Part shown: in pieces, positions 8,301 through 15,330 of the stretch | How positions within the stretch are numbered: the first letter of the stretch is position 1 | How the letters are laid out: each line of letters starts with the position of its first letter | Assembly: GCF_004331465.1 (NCBI RefSeq) | Contig: NZ_SJKB01000016.1 | Coordinates: forward strand, 62,001 to 126,000 | Origin: Kribbella pittospori | GTDB lineage: Bacteria > Actinomycetota > Actinomycetes > Propionibacteriales > Kribbellaceae | Length of the DNA: 64,000 nt | Reading direction: 5' to 3' | Made by a program: the position numbers and the translations under genes | Notes under the pieces: model-generated | Told to the model about the DNA's origin: nothing | Databases searched by the model: none | What the model saw: the letters and a program-made list of their open reading frames with translations, nothing else

Positions 8301-10892
8301 GACTGGGCCGACCGAGTTCGCGACCTCGCAGGCGGTGCCGTCAGTCAGCTCTCAGCGGATCGAATGAGCAGCCCGACGATCGAGGCCGCTGAACTCGCGG
8401 AGCCGATCGAGCGCTGGGCTGAGGCCAGCCCCGCATTGACCTCATTGTTCAGTAATGGCTACGGCAAGGAGCTGCAGCGAGAGCTCGAGGAGGATCTCGC
8501 TGCGGCGGCGGACCTACTGTCCGAGATGACCCGATCCGCGCTGACCGACATCGGCGAATGGACTGCCTACACGACCGAGGTCCGAGCGCTCGAGGACGCG
8601 GGGCTCGGTGAGATCGTCGGTGCGCTCCATGTGCGGCGAGCGTCGGCGTCAACGATCGTGACGAGCATCGAGTACGCCGTACTGCAAGCTTGGGTCGAAT
8701 CGGTCATGTCGTCGGATGCGCGCCTCGCCGAGTTCCGGTCGACCGATCGGGATGCTCTGGTGAGACGCTTCAAGGATCTGGATCAGCAGCTGGTTCGGTC
8801 GACCCATGTGGCGGTCGCCGAGGCGTGCAATCGCAGGCGTCCGAAGACCATCGGTGGTACAGCCGCAGGTGTGATTCAGCGAGAGGCGCAGAAGAAGACC
8901 CGCCACCTGCCGATCCGCGAGCTGCTGTCGAAGGCCGAGGATCTCGTTCAGGAGCTGAAGCCGTGCTTCATGATGAGTCCGCTGTCGGTCTCCCAGTTCT
9001 TGCCAGGATCGTTCAGCTTCGATGTCGTCATCTTCGATGAGGCATCGCAGGTCCTTCCATCGGACGCGGTGAACTGCATCTACCGTGCCAGGCAGCTGAT
9101 CGTTGCCGGCGATGAGAAGCAACTTCCCCCGACCGCCTTCTTCACCCAGGCAATCGATGAGTCCGAGGACGACGAGGGGCTCGACGATTTCGAATCCGTT
9201 CTCAAGCTCTGCAAGACGAGCTTCGCGTCACTGCCGCTGAGCTGGCACTACCGCAGCCAGCACGAGAACCTCATCGCCTACTCGAACTACCGGTTCTATT
9301 CGACGGACGGGTCGGACCTTCGGCAAGGTGCTCTGCAGACCTTCCCTGGCGCGCGTTTCGAGGCACCCGACCTCGGCGTCGAGTCGTTTGTCGTGAACGG
9401 CGTGTATCGACGCGGATCGTCGAGGGACAACCCCATCGAGGCCGAAGCCGTGGTCGACAGAATCCTGCATCACCGGCGGCTGCACCCCGAGCTGTCGATT
9501 GGCGTCGTGACGTTCAGCAGCGCGCAGGAGGAGACGATCACGGCCGCCATTGATCGGCGCTCCGCGGACGAACCGCTGCTCCAAGGCTTGCTCGATAGTC
9601 ACGATCGGTTGACCGGCTTCTTCGTCAAGAACCTCGAGAACGTCCAAGGTGACGAGCGCGACATCATCATCTTCAGCATCGGCTATGGCCCGGATGAGAA
9701 CGGCAAGTTCACGATGTCCTTCGGGCCGCTCAACACGAACGGCGGCTGGCGCAGACTGAACGTCGCCATCACCCGTGCCCGGATGCGGGTCGAGGTGGTG
9801 AGTTCGTTCCGGGCGGGCGAGATGCACGAAACCTCCAGCGAGGGGGTTCGCCATCTGCGCGGATACCTCGACTTCGCGCAGCGTGGACTGCCGGCGCTTG
9901 CCCTGGAGCTGGCTCCGGATGAGCTGGATGTCGAGAGCGCGTTCGAGGCCGATGTACAGAAGGTGATCCAGTCGTGGGGGTATGACGTCGTTCCGCAGGT
10001 GGGGACAGCTGGCTACCGAATCGATCTCGGAGTCCGGCACCCCGACCGGCCGGGGGAGTACCTTCTGGGCGTTGAGAGCGACGGTGCGGCGTACCACTCC
10101 GCGAAGGCCGCACGTGACAGAGATCGGTTGCGCGCCGCGGTGTTGGAAGGCCTCGGCTGGCAGCTACACAGGATCTGGGGCCTCAGCTGGTACAGGGATC
10201 GTGACGGTCAGATTGCCCGATTGCGCAGGGCCATCAACGAGGCCCTGGCAGGCGTACAGCGTGATGAGGTGCTGTCGGTCGCCGCCCAACCGGTTGAGAT
10301 GGAGGAGATCGACCTCGATCAGGCTCCCGAGTGGACTGTGACCTATGACGCCTACTCTGAGGCCGCGCCGTACACGTACTACGAGCTCTCGAGTGTCGAG
10401 TCGCGTGAACCGTTGCGGACCTATCTCATCGGCCTACTCAGGCATGAAGCTCCGATCCATCGCGACCTGGTCAACAAGAGAATCAGAGCGGCCTTCAACG
10501 TCGGCCGGATCGGTTCGGCGATCCGCGACAACATCGACTTCGTCGCTCGCCGATCCCACGTGGACGGGAATCGCATCTCGCTCGACGCTCATGGCTTCTA
10601 CCGGCTCGAGCAGCTGTCCGCAGTGACCGTTCGAGTGCCTGGGAACGAGGACGACATCCGCCCTGTTCAGCACGTGCCGGCTGATGAGCTGGATCTGGCC
10701 GTGGTCGGCACGGTCGCGGACGCCGTCAGCGTCGATGAGGCCGAGGTGATCAACGCCGTACGCCGCATGTTCGGTTGGCGCCGCAGCGGTGCCGACATCG
10801 TCGCCGCCGTCCAAGCATCAATCGCCCGATGCGTCGAACACGGCACCATCGAACACACACCATCAGGCTCACTCCGTATCGCCTCCGCCTGA
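5382..10892 (+). CDS. DUF4011-SF1 helicase-nuclease-DUF3320 protein, putative defence helicase
   Basis: 1836 residues. The N-terminus (ITRWREDLLNLDRRQKLVYF) is a DUF4011-type region. Walker A GPPGTGKS is near residue 317, followed by a long helical insert (about 400-1130) and Walker B (VVIFDEASQVLPS near 1216). Helicase motifs continue through LPLSWHYRSQHE, LENVQGDERDIII and LNVAITRAR. After it comes a Vsr/REase-like nuclease domain (about 1530-1620) with VPQVGTAGYRIDLGV and LLGVESDGAAYHSAKAARDRDRLR, then a DUF3320-like winged helix. Proteins of this architecture are predicted restriction or anti-phage helicases. It overlaps the HelD-like gene by four bases, which implies coupled expression. 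Confidence 0.88.
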   Translation: MTTTEAETGLSDNQRQQLLKQITRWREDLLNLDRRQKLVYFSHARTASLEIIDSELDDVLDRLDNGTRLDAAESESSDEEVDDHISLPLASGGLVVKDKTPSKLRAACRRLDQVSNQVYADRGFWTLYAGIGMLLWIDPDTGSPVHSPLLLCPVKLQRSGSQAPYTVVRTEDEIVVNPALRLKLEKDFGIHLSELDPDWFDVFEVIDDVRTKIAAKDGWSVHHRVVLTTFSFHKEAIYRDLMDHQDVLLAHPMVQMVALGDSAPSAGDYSFEVIEDDELDRVVEPEKLMSILDADSTQRRCIIAARDGRSFVVDGPPGTGKSQTIANIICELIATDKTVLFVSEKAAALDVVRNRLTNVGLGDFLLELHSHAATRKEVVSQLGRALTQRAKVKGQMPEADRQSLRSVRERLTDFASAMSEERDLLHQSVYEALGRLMEVREDQVGSLTRSEDWAGLTAVQLDHLLERAGRLARAWRPVSQRDNFLWRELVVDAPTPAQTESTRRAADGASAAARALSDRMRAVDESLALSMPPTVTAATDRVELLELLGANPSAPSSWLHLADLASLRDRIGERQRVSGEYKLAKDALTAIVGAAWQDVDPDSLASARSLLDRQLAPLDAWWPDASTTVEQLREVRRLQSATPEILETIANDARQLSALLGVRADDVSFQRAMELAELAALGGRPARPEREWLNPAVQAALDESSRVLAELVELVNQRRAAIEKVFRPSALELDLAGLNVRFSGVHTGLRKFSKAARADRKLLRSVVVTGKVDKGVLARLDEAVDWQQAELRLAQSEETYASRLGSYYRRTETDFNRLADAIATAHRAVQLAAGDLNNDAMARQLTADGTPDPQLLIVAERLMRAGNDWIQEVRGCRGDIAAAQLGQLPLHVIAEAAVAAVNGTAVGYAAAAQVTRTAGRNLSLRQVVAALERASIVADRDAMLLDTFEQDRIDIGALYDGAATDWAELAGALDWADRVRDLAGGAVSQLSADRMSSPTIEAAELAEPIERWAEASPALTSLFSNGYGKELQRELEEDLAAAADLLSEMTRSALTDIGEWTAYTTEVRALEDAGLGEIVGALHVRRASASTIVTSIEYAVLQAWVESVMSSDARLAEFRSTDRDALVRRFKDLDQQLVRSTHVAVAEACNRRRPKTIGGTAAGVIQREAQKKTRHLPIRELLSKAEDLVQELKPCFMMSPLSVSQFLPGSFSFDVVIFDEASQVLPSDAVNCIYRARQLIVAGDEKQLPPTAFFTQAIDESEDDEGLDDFESVLKLCKTSFASLPLSWHYRSQHENLIAYSNYRFYSTDGSDLRQGALQTFPGARFEAPDLGVESFVVNGVYRRGSSRDNPIEAEAVVDRILHHRRLHPELSIGVVTFSSAQEETITAAIDRRSADEPLLQGLLDSHDRLTGFFVKNLENVQGDERDIIIFSIGYGPDENGKFTMSFGPLNTNGGWRRLNVAITRARMRVEVVSSFRAGEMHETSSEGVRHLRGYLDFAQRGLPALALELAPDELDVESAFEADVQKVIQSWGYDVVPQVGTAGYRIDLGVRHPDRPGEYLLGVESDGAAYHSAKAARDRDRLRAAVLEGLGWQLHRIWGLSWYRDRDGQIARLRRAINEALAGVQRDEVLSVAAQPVEMEEIDLDQAPEWTVTYDAYSEAAPYTYYELSSVESREPLRTYLIGLLRHEAPIHRDLVNKRIRAAFNVGRIGSAIRDNIDFVARRSHVDGNRISLDAHGFYRLEQLSAVTVRVPGNEDDIRPVQHVPADELDLAVVGTVADAVSVDEAEVINAVRRMFGWRRSGADIVAAVQASIARCVEHGTIEHTPSGSLRIASA

Positions 10893-11034
10893 GGCCTGCT
10901 GAGCGAAGCTGGCAATGATCGTCTAGGCAGTGGCCACTCGCGGCCGCTGCATGCATCCTGAACCACAGGGAGGTTCTGGGGGCTGCCATGATCGCGGCGC
11001 TGTACGTTGCCGAGCGAGGGAGGGCCAGGGATCG

Positions 11035-11801
11035 ATGGCTATCTACGAGCGTCCGGTTTGGGAGTTGCTGGAGGAATTCGCTCGACAGCGCTCGGAAATT
11101 TCCGGCTGGGGGATGTCAACGCGTGGTTTCAGACTCGCTATCCGGCTGTCCAGGAGAGCACACTGCGGGCGCACGTGCAGCGGATGACGGTGGGGACTGC
11201 CTCGGAAGGTCTCCCCAAGCTGTTCGTTCGGGTCGAGCATGGGCTCTATCGGTGGGCGGGCCTCGGTGAGGCGCCGGCACAGCCTGTCCCATCGTCGGCA
11301 ACGCCTACGGTTCCCGCCCACGCGGACGTCGTATTGGTGACCTGTGTGAAGAAGAAGGGATCGGTCCCTGTGGCCGCCCGGGATCTCTACATCTCGGCGT
11401 TGTTCAAACGGCAACGGCTCTACGCCGAACGGGCAGCTGTGCCCTGGTTCATCCTCTCGGCGGAATACGGGCTGGTTCGGCCCGACGATTGGATCTCGCC
11501 GTACGAGCGTTATCTGCCGGATTGTTCGTCTGACTATCAGCGTGCATGGGCGGCCTGGGTGGCTGCGAGGCTCGAACTTCTGATGGGCGGCCTTCGGGGA
11601 ACCCGGGTCGAGATCCATGCCTCGTCGCTGTATACCTCCTGCATCACACCTGAGCTGACGCGACTCGGTGCCTTTGTGAGCGCGCCACTGACAGGACTCT
11701 CGCAGGGACGGCGTCTGAGCTGGTACGACGACCACGCGGCGCCGCAACCGGGCGTACGGCCGAGAACGCTGTCCTCGACGAACCGTCGTTGTCGGCGTTA
11801 G
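11035..11801 (+). pseudogene. Winged-helix (DUF7669-like) plus DUF6884 protein, frameshifted
   Basis: The product should begin at ATG 11035 (MAIYERPVWELLEEFARQ) and continue as FRLGDVNAWFQTRYPAVQESTLRAHVQ, but these parts lie in different frames. The break is at 11096-11098, where AAA would need to be AAAA to read SENFRLGD. The rejoined N-terminal part resembles the DUF7669 winged helix; the C-terminal part (VVLVTCVKKKGSVPVAARDLY, PWFILSAEYGLV) is DUF6884, of unknown function. A GIY-YIG-like gene overlaps its end. It may be a real loss, a sequencing error or a slippage site. Its position after the DUF4011 helicase suggests it belonged to the same accessory block. Confidence 0.7.
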
Positions 11802-12355
11802 CGACTGCGCTCGAGGCCAAGCTGAAGGATGCCGCATCGGCTCGACGACCAGCTGCCATCCGTGCGGCCGGCCGAACGGAGCTCTCCGCTCCCGGTATGT
11901 ACAGCTGGTGGGTCGATGACGCCGGAGCCGACGATCTGTCGAACGGGTTGGGCCTGACGGCGCCGCCAGGTCTCATCTACGTGGGCCAGGCCGGTGCTAC
12001 TCGCTGGCCCAGCGGCCGGCGCTCGATGAACACTCTGTGGTCCCGGTTGGTCGGGATGCACCTCGACGGATCCGCGGACTTCTCGACGTTCAGGCTGACT
12101 CTCGCTTCGATCCTGCGAGAGCCGCTGCGGCTGACTCACTTGGATGACTCATCGCTGACGACTTGGATGGAGGACCATCTCCAGGTCGCCACGGCTTCCG
12201 TTGACGACGGTGATCGCTTGATGGCGGTCGAGAGAGAGGTTCTCGCTCGTCTGGACCCACCACTCAATCTCGCTGGCAGACCCCCGACGCCACTGCGGCG
12301 GCAGCTATCGAAGCTGCGGAAGCAGGCGGGCCCTGAGCCTGTCGCTGACGGCTAG
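11789..12355 (+). CDS. GIY-YIG-like nuclease family protein
   Basis: 188 residues if read from TTG 11789. Residues from about 36 read GMYSWWV..., then GLIYVGQAG and TLWSRLVGMHL, which fit the GIY...YIG strands and the following Arg-containing helix. The later VEREVLARLDPPLNLAG fits the Glu and Asn region that closes the active site in this fold. GIY-YIG enzymes cut DNA with a single metal ion. The start is weak: the frame is open back to 11654 with no better start codon and no clear ribosome site. The domain may originally have been fused to the DUF6884 protein and separated by a second frameshift. Confidence 0.65.
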   Translation: MSALATALEAKLKDAASARRPAAIRAAGRTELSAPGMYSWWVDDAGADDLSNGLGLTAPPGLIYVGQAGATRWPSGRRSMNTLWSRLVGMHLDGSADFSTFRLTLASILREPLRLTHLDDSSLTTWMEDHLQVATASVDDGDRLMAVEREVLARLDPPLNLAGRPPTPLRRQLSKLRKQAGPEPVADG

Positions 12356-12382
12356 ATCCATCGGGACGTCTCCCTTGCTATT

Positions 12383-12401
12383 GCGGAAGTTGATCTTCCG
12401 C
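12383..12401. promoter_or_regulatory. GGAA-N7-TTCC palindrome upstream of WYL regulator
   Basis: GCGGAAG-TTGAT-CTTCCGC lies 22 bases before the start of the WYL regulator gene. The same GGAA-N7-TTCC geometry occurs in front of the second WYL regulator at 19232-19248. This supports an autoregulatory operator rather than a chance hairpin. Confidence 0.6.
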
Positions 12402-12422
12402 GATTGGTGGGATGGTGGGGGG

Positions 12423-13916
12423 ATGTTGGAGACGTCGGTTCGGTTGTTGCGGTTGTTGTCTTTGTTGCAGGTTCGGCGGGATTGGGCTGGGGCGGAGTTG
12501 GCGGGGCGGTTGGGGGTTTCTACTCGGACGTTGCGGGCTGATGTGGAGCGGTTGCGGGGGTTGGGGTATCCGGTTGAGGGGCGGCCGGGGGTGGCGGGTG
12601 GGTATCGGCTGGGGGCTGGTGGGGAGTTACCGCCGTTGTTGCTGGATGACGAGGAGGCGGTGGCTGTTGCGGTGGGGTTGCGGACCGCGGCGGCTGGGGG
12701 TGTGGCGGGGATTGAGGAGACGTCCGTGAGGGCGTTGGTGAAGTTGGAGCAGGTGTTGCCGTCGCGGTTGCGGCATCGGGTGCGGGCGGTTGCGGGGGCG
12801 ACGGTTGCTGTGGGTGGAGGCGGGCCGCGGGTTGATGCTGAGGTGTTGACGGCGATCGCGTCGGCGATCCGGGATCGGGAGCAGGTGCGGTTCGACTGTG
12901 CCGGCGGGGCGGGCGGTGGGGTCTGGGGGACGGCGGAGGAAGGGGGTACTCCGCGCGCGGACGATGCCCACGACGGCGGGAGCGCGGGTGCTCGGGGCGA
13001 CAGTGCGGCCGGCGTTCGGCGAGCGGGAGCGGCTGGCCCTCAGGATGCGAGTGCGGGGACGAGCGTTGGGTACGACAGTGGGAGCGCGGGTGCTCGGGAT
13101 GCGAGTGCGGGGGCGAGCGTTGGGTACGACGGTGGGAGCGCGGGTGCTCGGGATGTGAGTGCGGCCGGCGTTCGGCGAGCGGGAGAGGCTGGCCCTCAGG
13201 ATGCGAGTGCGGGGGCGAGCGTTGGGTACGACGGTGGGAGCGCGGGTGCTCGGGGTGAGAGTGCGGCCGGGGTTCGGCGAGTGGGGACGGCTGACCCTGA
13301 GGACGTGAGTGCGGCTGGCGTTCTGCGAACGGGGGAGGCTGGGCTTCAGGATGCGAGGGCGGCGGATGGTGCGGGGACGGGCGTTGGGCATGACGGTGGG
13401 GCGACGCGTCGCGGCGCTGGGGGTGGGGAAGGGGACACGCAGAACGACGTACGGTCGCCTCGGGTGGTGGAGCCGCATCGGTTGGTGGCTTGGGGGCGGC
13501 GGTGGTATTTGGTTGCTTGGGACAACGGGCGGGAGGGGTGGCGGACGTTTCGGGTGGATCGGCTCCGCCTGAAGACGCCTAACGGGCCGCGGTTTGTGCC
13601 ACGCGAGTTGGACGAGGGAGACGTGGAGGAGTTCGTACGGCGGTCTGTGGGGGAGGCGTCGTGGCATTACCGGGCTCGGATCCGGGTGGCGGCGTCGAGT
13701 CTGTACGTGCGGAACCGGATGCCGATCCCGATCGAGCCCGAAGTGGTTGACGACAACACATGCATTGTCGAGATGGGTTCGGACGATCCGCATCAGTTGG
13801 CGTTGTGGTTGGGGTTGCTGGACGCGGACTTCGAAGTACTGGACGCGCCAGAGTTGGCCGAGGCGGTCCGCGCGGTCGGCGATCGGTACCACCGGGCGGC
13901 GCAGGCGTTCGGCTGA
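12423..13916 (+). CDS. HTH_11-WYL transcriptional regulator with repeat insert
   Basis: 497 residues from ATG 12423; the start matches the paralogue at 19270, which also begins MLETS. An N-terminal HTH (ELAGRLGVSTRTLRADVERLRGLGYPVEG) precedes the middle domain (LPPLLLDDEEAVAVAVGLRT). The WYL domain (EPHRLVAWGRRWYLVAWD, WRTFRVDRL) begins near residue 349. Residues about 160-347 are an insert of Ala/Gly/Ser-rich repeats where the paralogue has only about 25 residues. WYL domains sense nucleic acid or other ligands. The insert must loop out of the fold if the protein works. It lies just after the helicase block, but a regulatory link to that block is not shown. Confidence 0.85.
   Translation: MLETSVRLLRLLSLLQVRRDWAGAELAGRLGVSTRTLRADVERLRGLGYPVEGRPGVAGGYRLGAGGELPPLLLDDEEAVAVAVGLRTAAAGGVAGIEETSVRALVKLEQVLPSRLRHRVRAVAGATVAVGGGGPRVDAEVLTAIASAIRDREQVRFDCAGGAGGGVWGTAEEGGTPRADDAHDGGSAGARGDSAAGVRRAGAAGPQDASAGTSVGYDSGSAGARDASAGASVGYDGGSAGARDVSAAGVRRAGEAGPQDASAGASVGYDGGSAGARGESAAGVRRVGTADPEDVSAAGVLRTGEAGLQDARAADGAGTGVGHDGGATRRGAGGGEGDTQNDVRSPRVVEPHRLVAWGRRWYLVAWDNGREGWRTFRVDRLRLKTPNGPRFVPRELDEGDVEEFVRRSVGEASWHYRARIRVAASSLYVRNRMPIPIEPEVVDDNTCIVEMGSDDPHQLALWLGLLDADFEVLDAPELAEAVRAVGDRYHRAAQAFG
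12975..13375 (+). repeat. In-frame repeats inside the WYL regulator
   Basis: Imperfect direct copies of about 54 bp (unit reading GGSAGARDASAGASVGYD) alternate with longer copies containing AAGVRRAGEAGPQDASAG. The unit start GGGAGCGCGGGTGCTCGGG recurs near 12977, 13080, 13135 and 13234. All copies stay in frame, so the array expanded as coding DNA. Confidence 0.85.
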
Positions 13917-13920
13917 CGCG

Positions 13921-14187
13921 TCAGTGGAGCTCGGGGCGAGCCTGGACCAGGAGGTGGCTGAGGTCGTAGCCGTCTTCGTCGGTGGCCACGGCGACCAAAG
14001 CGCGCCAGATGTCGACGGGGATGATGGCTGCTTCCGGCTCGCCTTCGTCGCCGAAGACGAAGGGCTCGGTGCTGCCGGCGCGGAAGAGGCTGAGGAGGTC
14101 TGGGAGGTACTTCGACGCCTCGGCGGTGGGCTGTACCCAGACGTGCGCGCCGTCGGGGAGGATGTGGGGCGCTTCGTTGAAAGGCAT
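13921..14187 (-). CDS. Phd/YefM-like antitoxin-type protein
   Basis: 88 residues, ATG at 14187 with GGAAGG eight bases upstream. The centre reads EPFVFGDEGEPEAAIIPVDIWRALV, matching the strand-loop-helix of Phd/YefM antitoxins (PVVIT..GRPVAVLVPVDEYEAL). The N-terminal TAEASKYLPDLLSLFRAG fits the DNA-binding half. No toxin gene adjoins it: the neighbours are a WYL regulator and an EACC1-like gene. It may be an orphan antitoxin or a small regulator of this class. The resemblance is from motif shape only. Confidence 0.5.
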   Translation of the reverse strand: MPFNEAPHILPDGAHVWVQPTAEASKYLPDLLSLFRAGSTEPFVFGDEGEPEAAIIPVDIWRALVAVATDEDGYDLSHLLVQARPELH

Positions 14188-14303
14188 CGAAATCCTTCCG
14201 GTTGGGGGACGTCTTGATCAGGATAGGAGTCGTGAAGGATGCGACGCCGGAGTTATCCACAGGCCGGGGAATGGGGCCGGACGCAACCGTTGGAGGAGCT
14301 GGG

Positions 14304-14645
14304 ATGGGCGAAGGGCGCTGGGTCGAGGTGCGGGTGTCGACTCATCACGGGGTAGATGAGAAGAAGTGCGTGAAAGCCCTCCAGCAGTTGCGCAAGGAAC
14401 TCGCGGGGGAGGAGCTCCCGACGCAGGACGTCGTTGAGCCGTCAGATGGTTCGGTAGCGATCGCGGTGGCGTTGATGGGCGCGGGCGCAGAGCAGACCGT
14501 GGTCGCCTTGCTGGGGGACTGGATCCGTCGGCGGAAGCATCCGTGGACAGTGACCCTGACGCTGGAAGGCGATTCGATCGAGGTGGACCGCCCGACATTC
14601 GAGGAGCGCGAACGGGAACTCGCGGAGTTTCTCACCAGGCATTAG
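14304..14645 (+). CDS. EACC1-like effector-associated component, copy 1
   Basis: 113 residues from ATG 14304, chosen because GGAGGAG lies five bases upstream. The layout is a short N-terminal strand (RWVEVRVSTHHG), a helix (VKALQQLRKELAGEE), a small-residue hydrophobic segment with a possible amphipathic or membrane helix (AIAVALMGAGAEQTVVALLGDWIRRR) and a C-terminal strand-helix (VTLTLEGDSIEVDRPTFEERERELAEFL). It aligns along its length with the gene at 14967. This pattern fits the effector-associated constant component 1 family, found beside caspase, trypsin or similar effectors in bacterial conflict systems. The caspase at 15331 supports the assignment. Confidence 0.7.
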   Translation: MGEGRWVEVRVSTHHGVDEKKCVKALQQLRKELAGEELPTQDVVEPSDGSVAIAVALMGAGAEQTVVALLGDWIRRRKHPWTVTLTLEGDSIEVDRPTFEERERELAEFLTRH

Positions 14646-14687
14646 CCGAGCGATCGTTTGAACGTCCGACGCGACTGGAGCGAGTCG

Positions 14688-14716
14688 TTGTCGGCGTGGG
14701 TAGTGCGGCGTAGCGT
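14688..14716 (+). promoter_or_regulatory. Predicted sigma70-type promoter between EACC1-like genes
   Basis: TTGTCG (14688-14693) and TAGCGT (14711-14716) are separated by exactly 17 bp, a good housekeeping-type promoter for a high-GC organism. Transcription would begin near 14722, within the 321-bp gap. It may drive the second EACC1-like gene and the caspase, or a short RNA ending at the hairpin at 14828-14860. Confidence 0.45.
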
Positions 14717-14721
14717 CAATG

Positions 14722-14860
14722 AGGGGATGACGTACGGGGGTGGTTCGGGGTTCGAGGGGTCCGTTCGTGGCGGGGCCCGTGATAGGAAGCTCTGCCCGGA
14801 CCTCCCTCCAGAAGGGTGGAGCCCAAAGGAGCCCGGAGCGCGATGAGCGCTCCGGGCTCC
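14722..14860 (+). ncRNA. Candidate small RNA or leader (low confidence)
   Basis: The stretch between the predicted promoter and the strong hairpin has no supported open frame and no ribosome site until 14953. It contains further short inverted segments (CCCTCC...GGGTGGAG near 14803-14820). A transcript of about 140 nt is possible. I recognise no known RNA family. Confidence 0.25.
14828..14860 (+). terminator. Perfect 14-bp hairpin, probable terminator
   Basis: GGAGCCCGGAGCGC (14828-14841) pairs perfectly with GCGCTCCGGGCTCC (14847-14860) around the loop GATGA. No T-tract follows, as is common for actinobacterial terminators. It lies between the two EACC1-like genes and could also act as an attenuator for the caspase gene. 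Confidence 0.65.
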
Positions 14861-14966
14861 CCTTCGTATCTGCGTGGCCAGCGGATCGCAAGTGGATAGC
14901 TACGGACCGTTGCCGGATGAGCGCGGGCCGGGGATCATGTGGTCGGTGTCATGGGAGGGGTTGGTC

Positions 14967-15329
14967 GTGGGGGTGTGGGTGGTCGTCGCGGTAGTGGAGG
15001 ACGATCCGGAGTTGGCGGATCGTGGGATCAGGCAGTTGCGGCGTGAGTTGGTCGAGCACGAGTTCGAGACGCGGGCCGTTCAGCAATCGGCGCCGGAGGG
15101 AAGCAAAGGAGACCCGGCCACGGTCGGAACGATCGCGGTGGCGCTGGGCGGTGCCGGCGGCGCGGTGTCGGTGCTGATGGCGGTTCTGAAGGACTGGCTC
15201 GGGCGCCGGAGCGGCTCGCAGGCGATCAAGCTGACCATCGGTGAGGACTCGATCGAGCTGGATCGGGCTACGGCCGGGGAGCGACAGCAGTTGATCGAGG
15301 CGTTCCTGCGCAAGCACGAATCGAGCTGA
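14967..15329 (+). CDS. EACC1-like effector-associated component, copy 2
   Basis: 120 residues from GTG 14967, preferred over ATG 14937 because GGGAGGGG lies six bases upstream and the protein then aligns with copy 1. The features match: an N-terminal strand (GVWVVVAVVEDD), a helix (GIRQLRRELVEHEFETRAV), a hydrophobic small-residue segment (TIAVALGGAGGAVSVLMAVLKDWLGRR) and a C-terminal IKLTIGEDSIELDRAT...LIEAFLRKH. Its stop is one base before the caspase GTG, so the two are translated together. In EACC1 systems this component is thought to link a sensor to the effector protease. Confidence 0.75.
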   Translation: MGVWVVVAVVEDDPELADRGIRQLRRELVEHEFETRAVQQSAPEGSKGDPATVGTIAVALGGAGGAVSVLMAVLKDWLGRRSGSQAIKLTIGEDSIELDRATAGERQQLIEAFLRKHESS

Positions 15330-15330
15330 C

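Noticed and set aside
14253..14261. TTATCCACA, a perfect DnaA-box match
   Set aside because: A single copy without neighbours, AT-rich DNA or replication genes; one chance match is expected.
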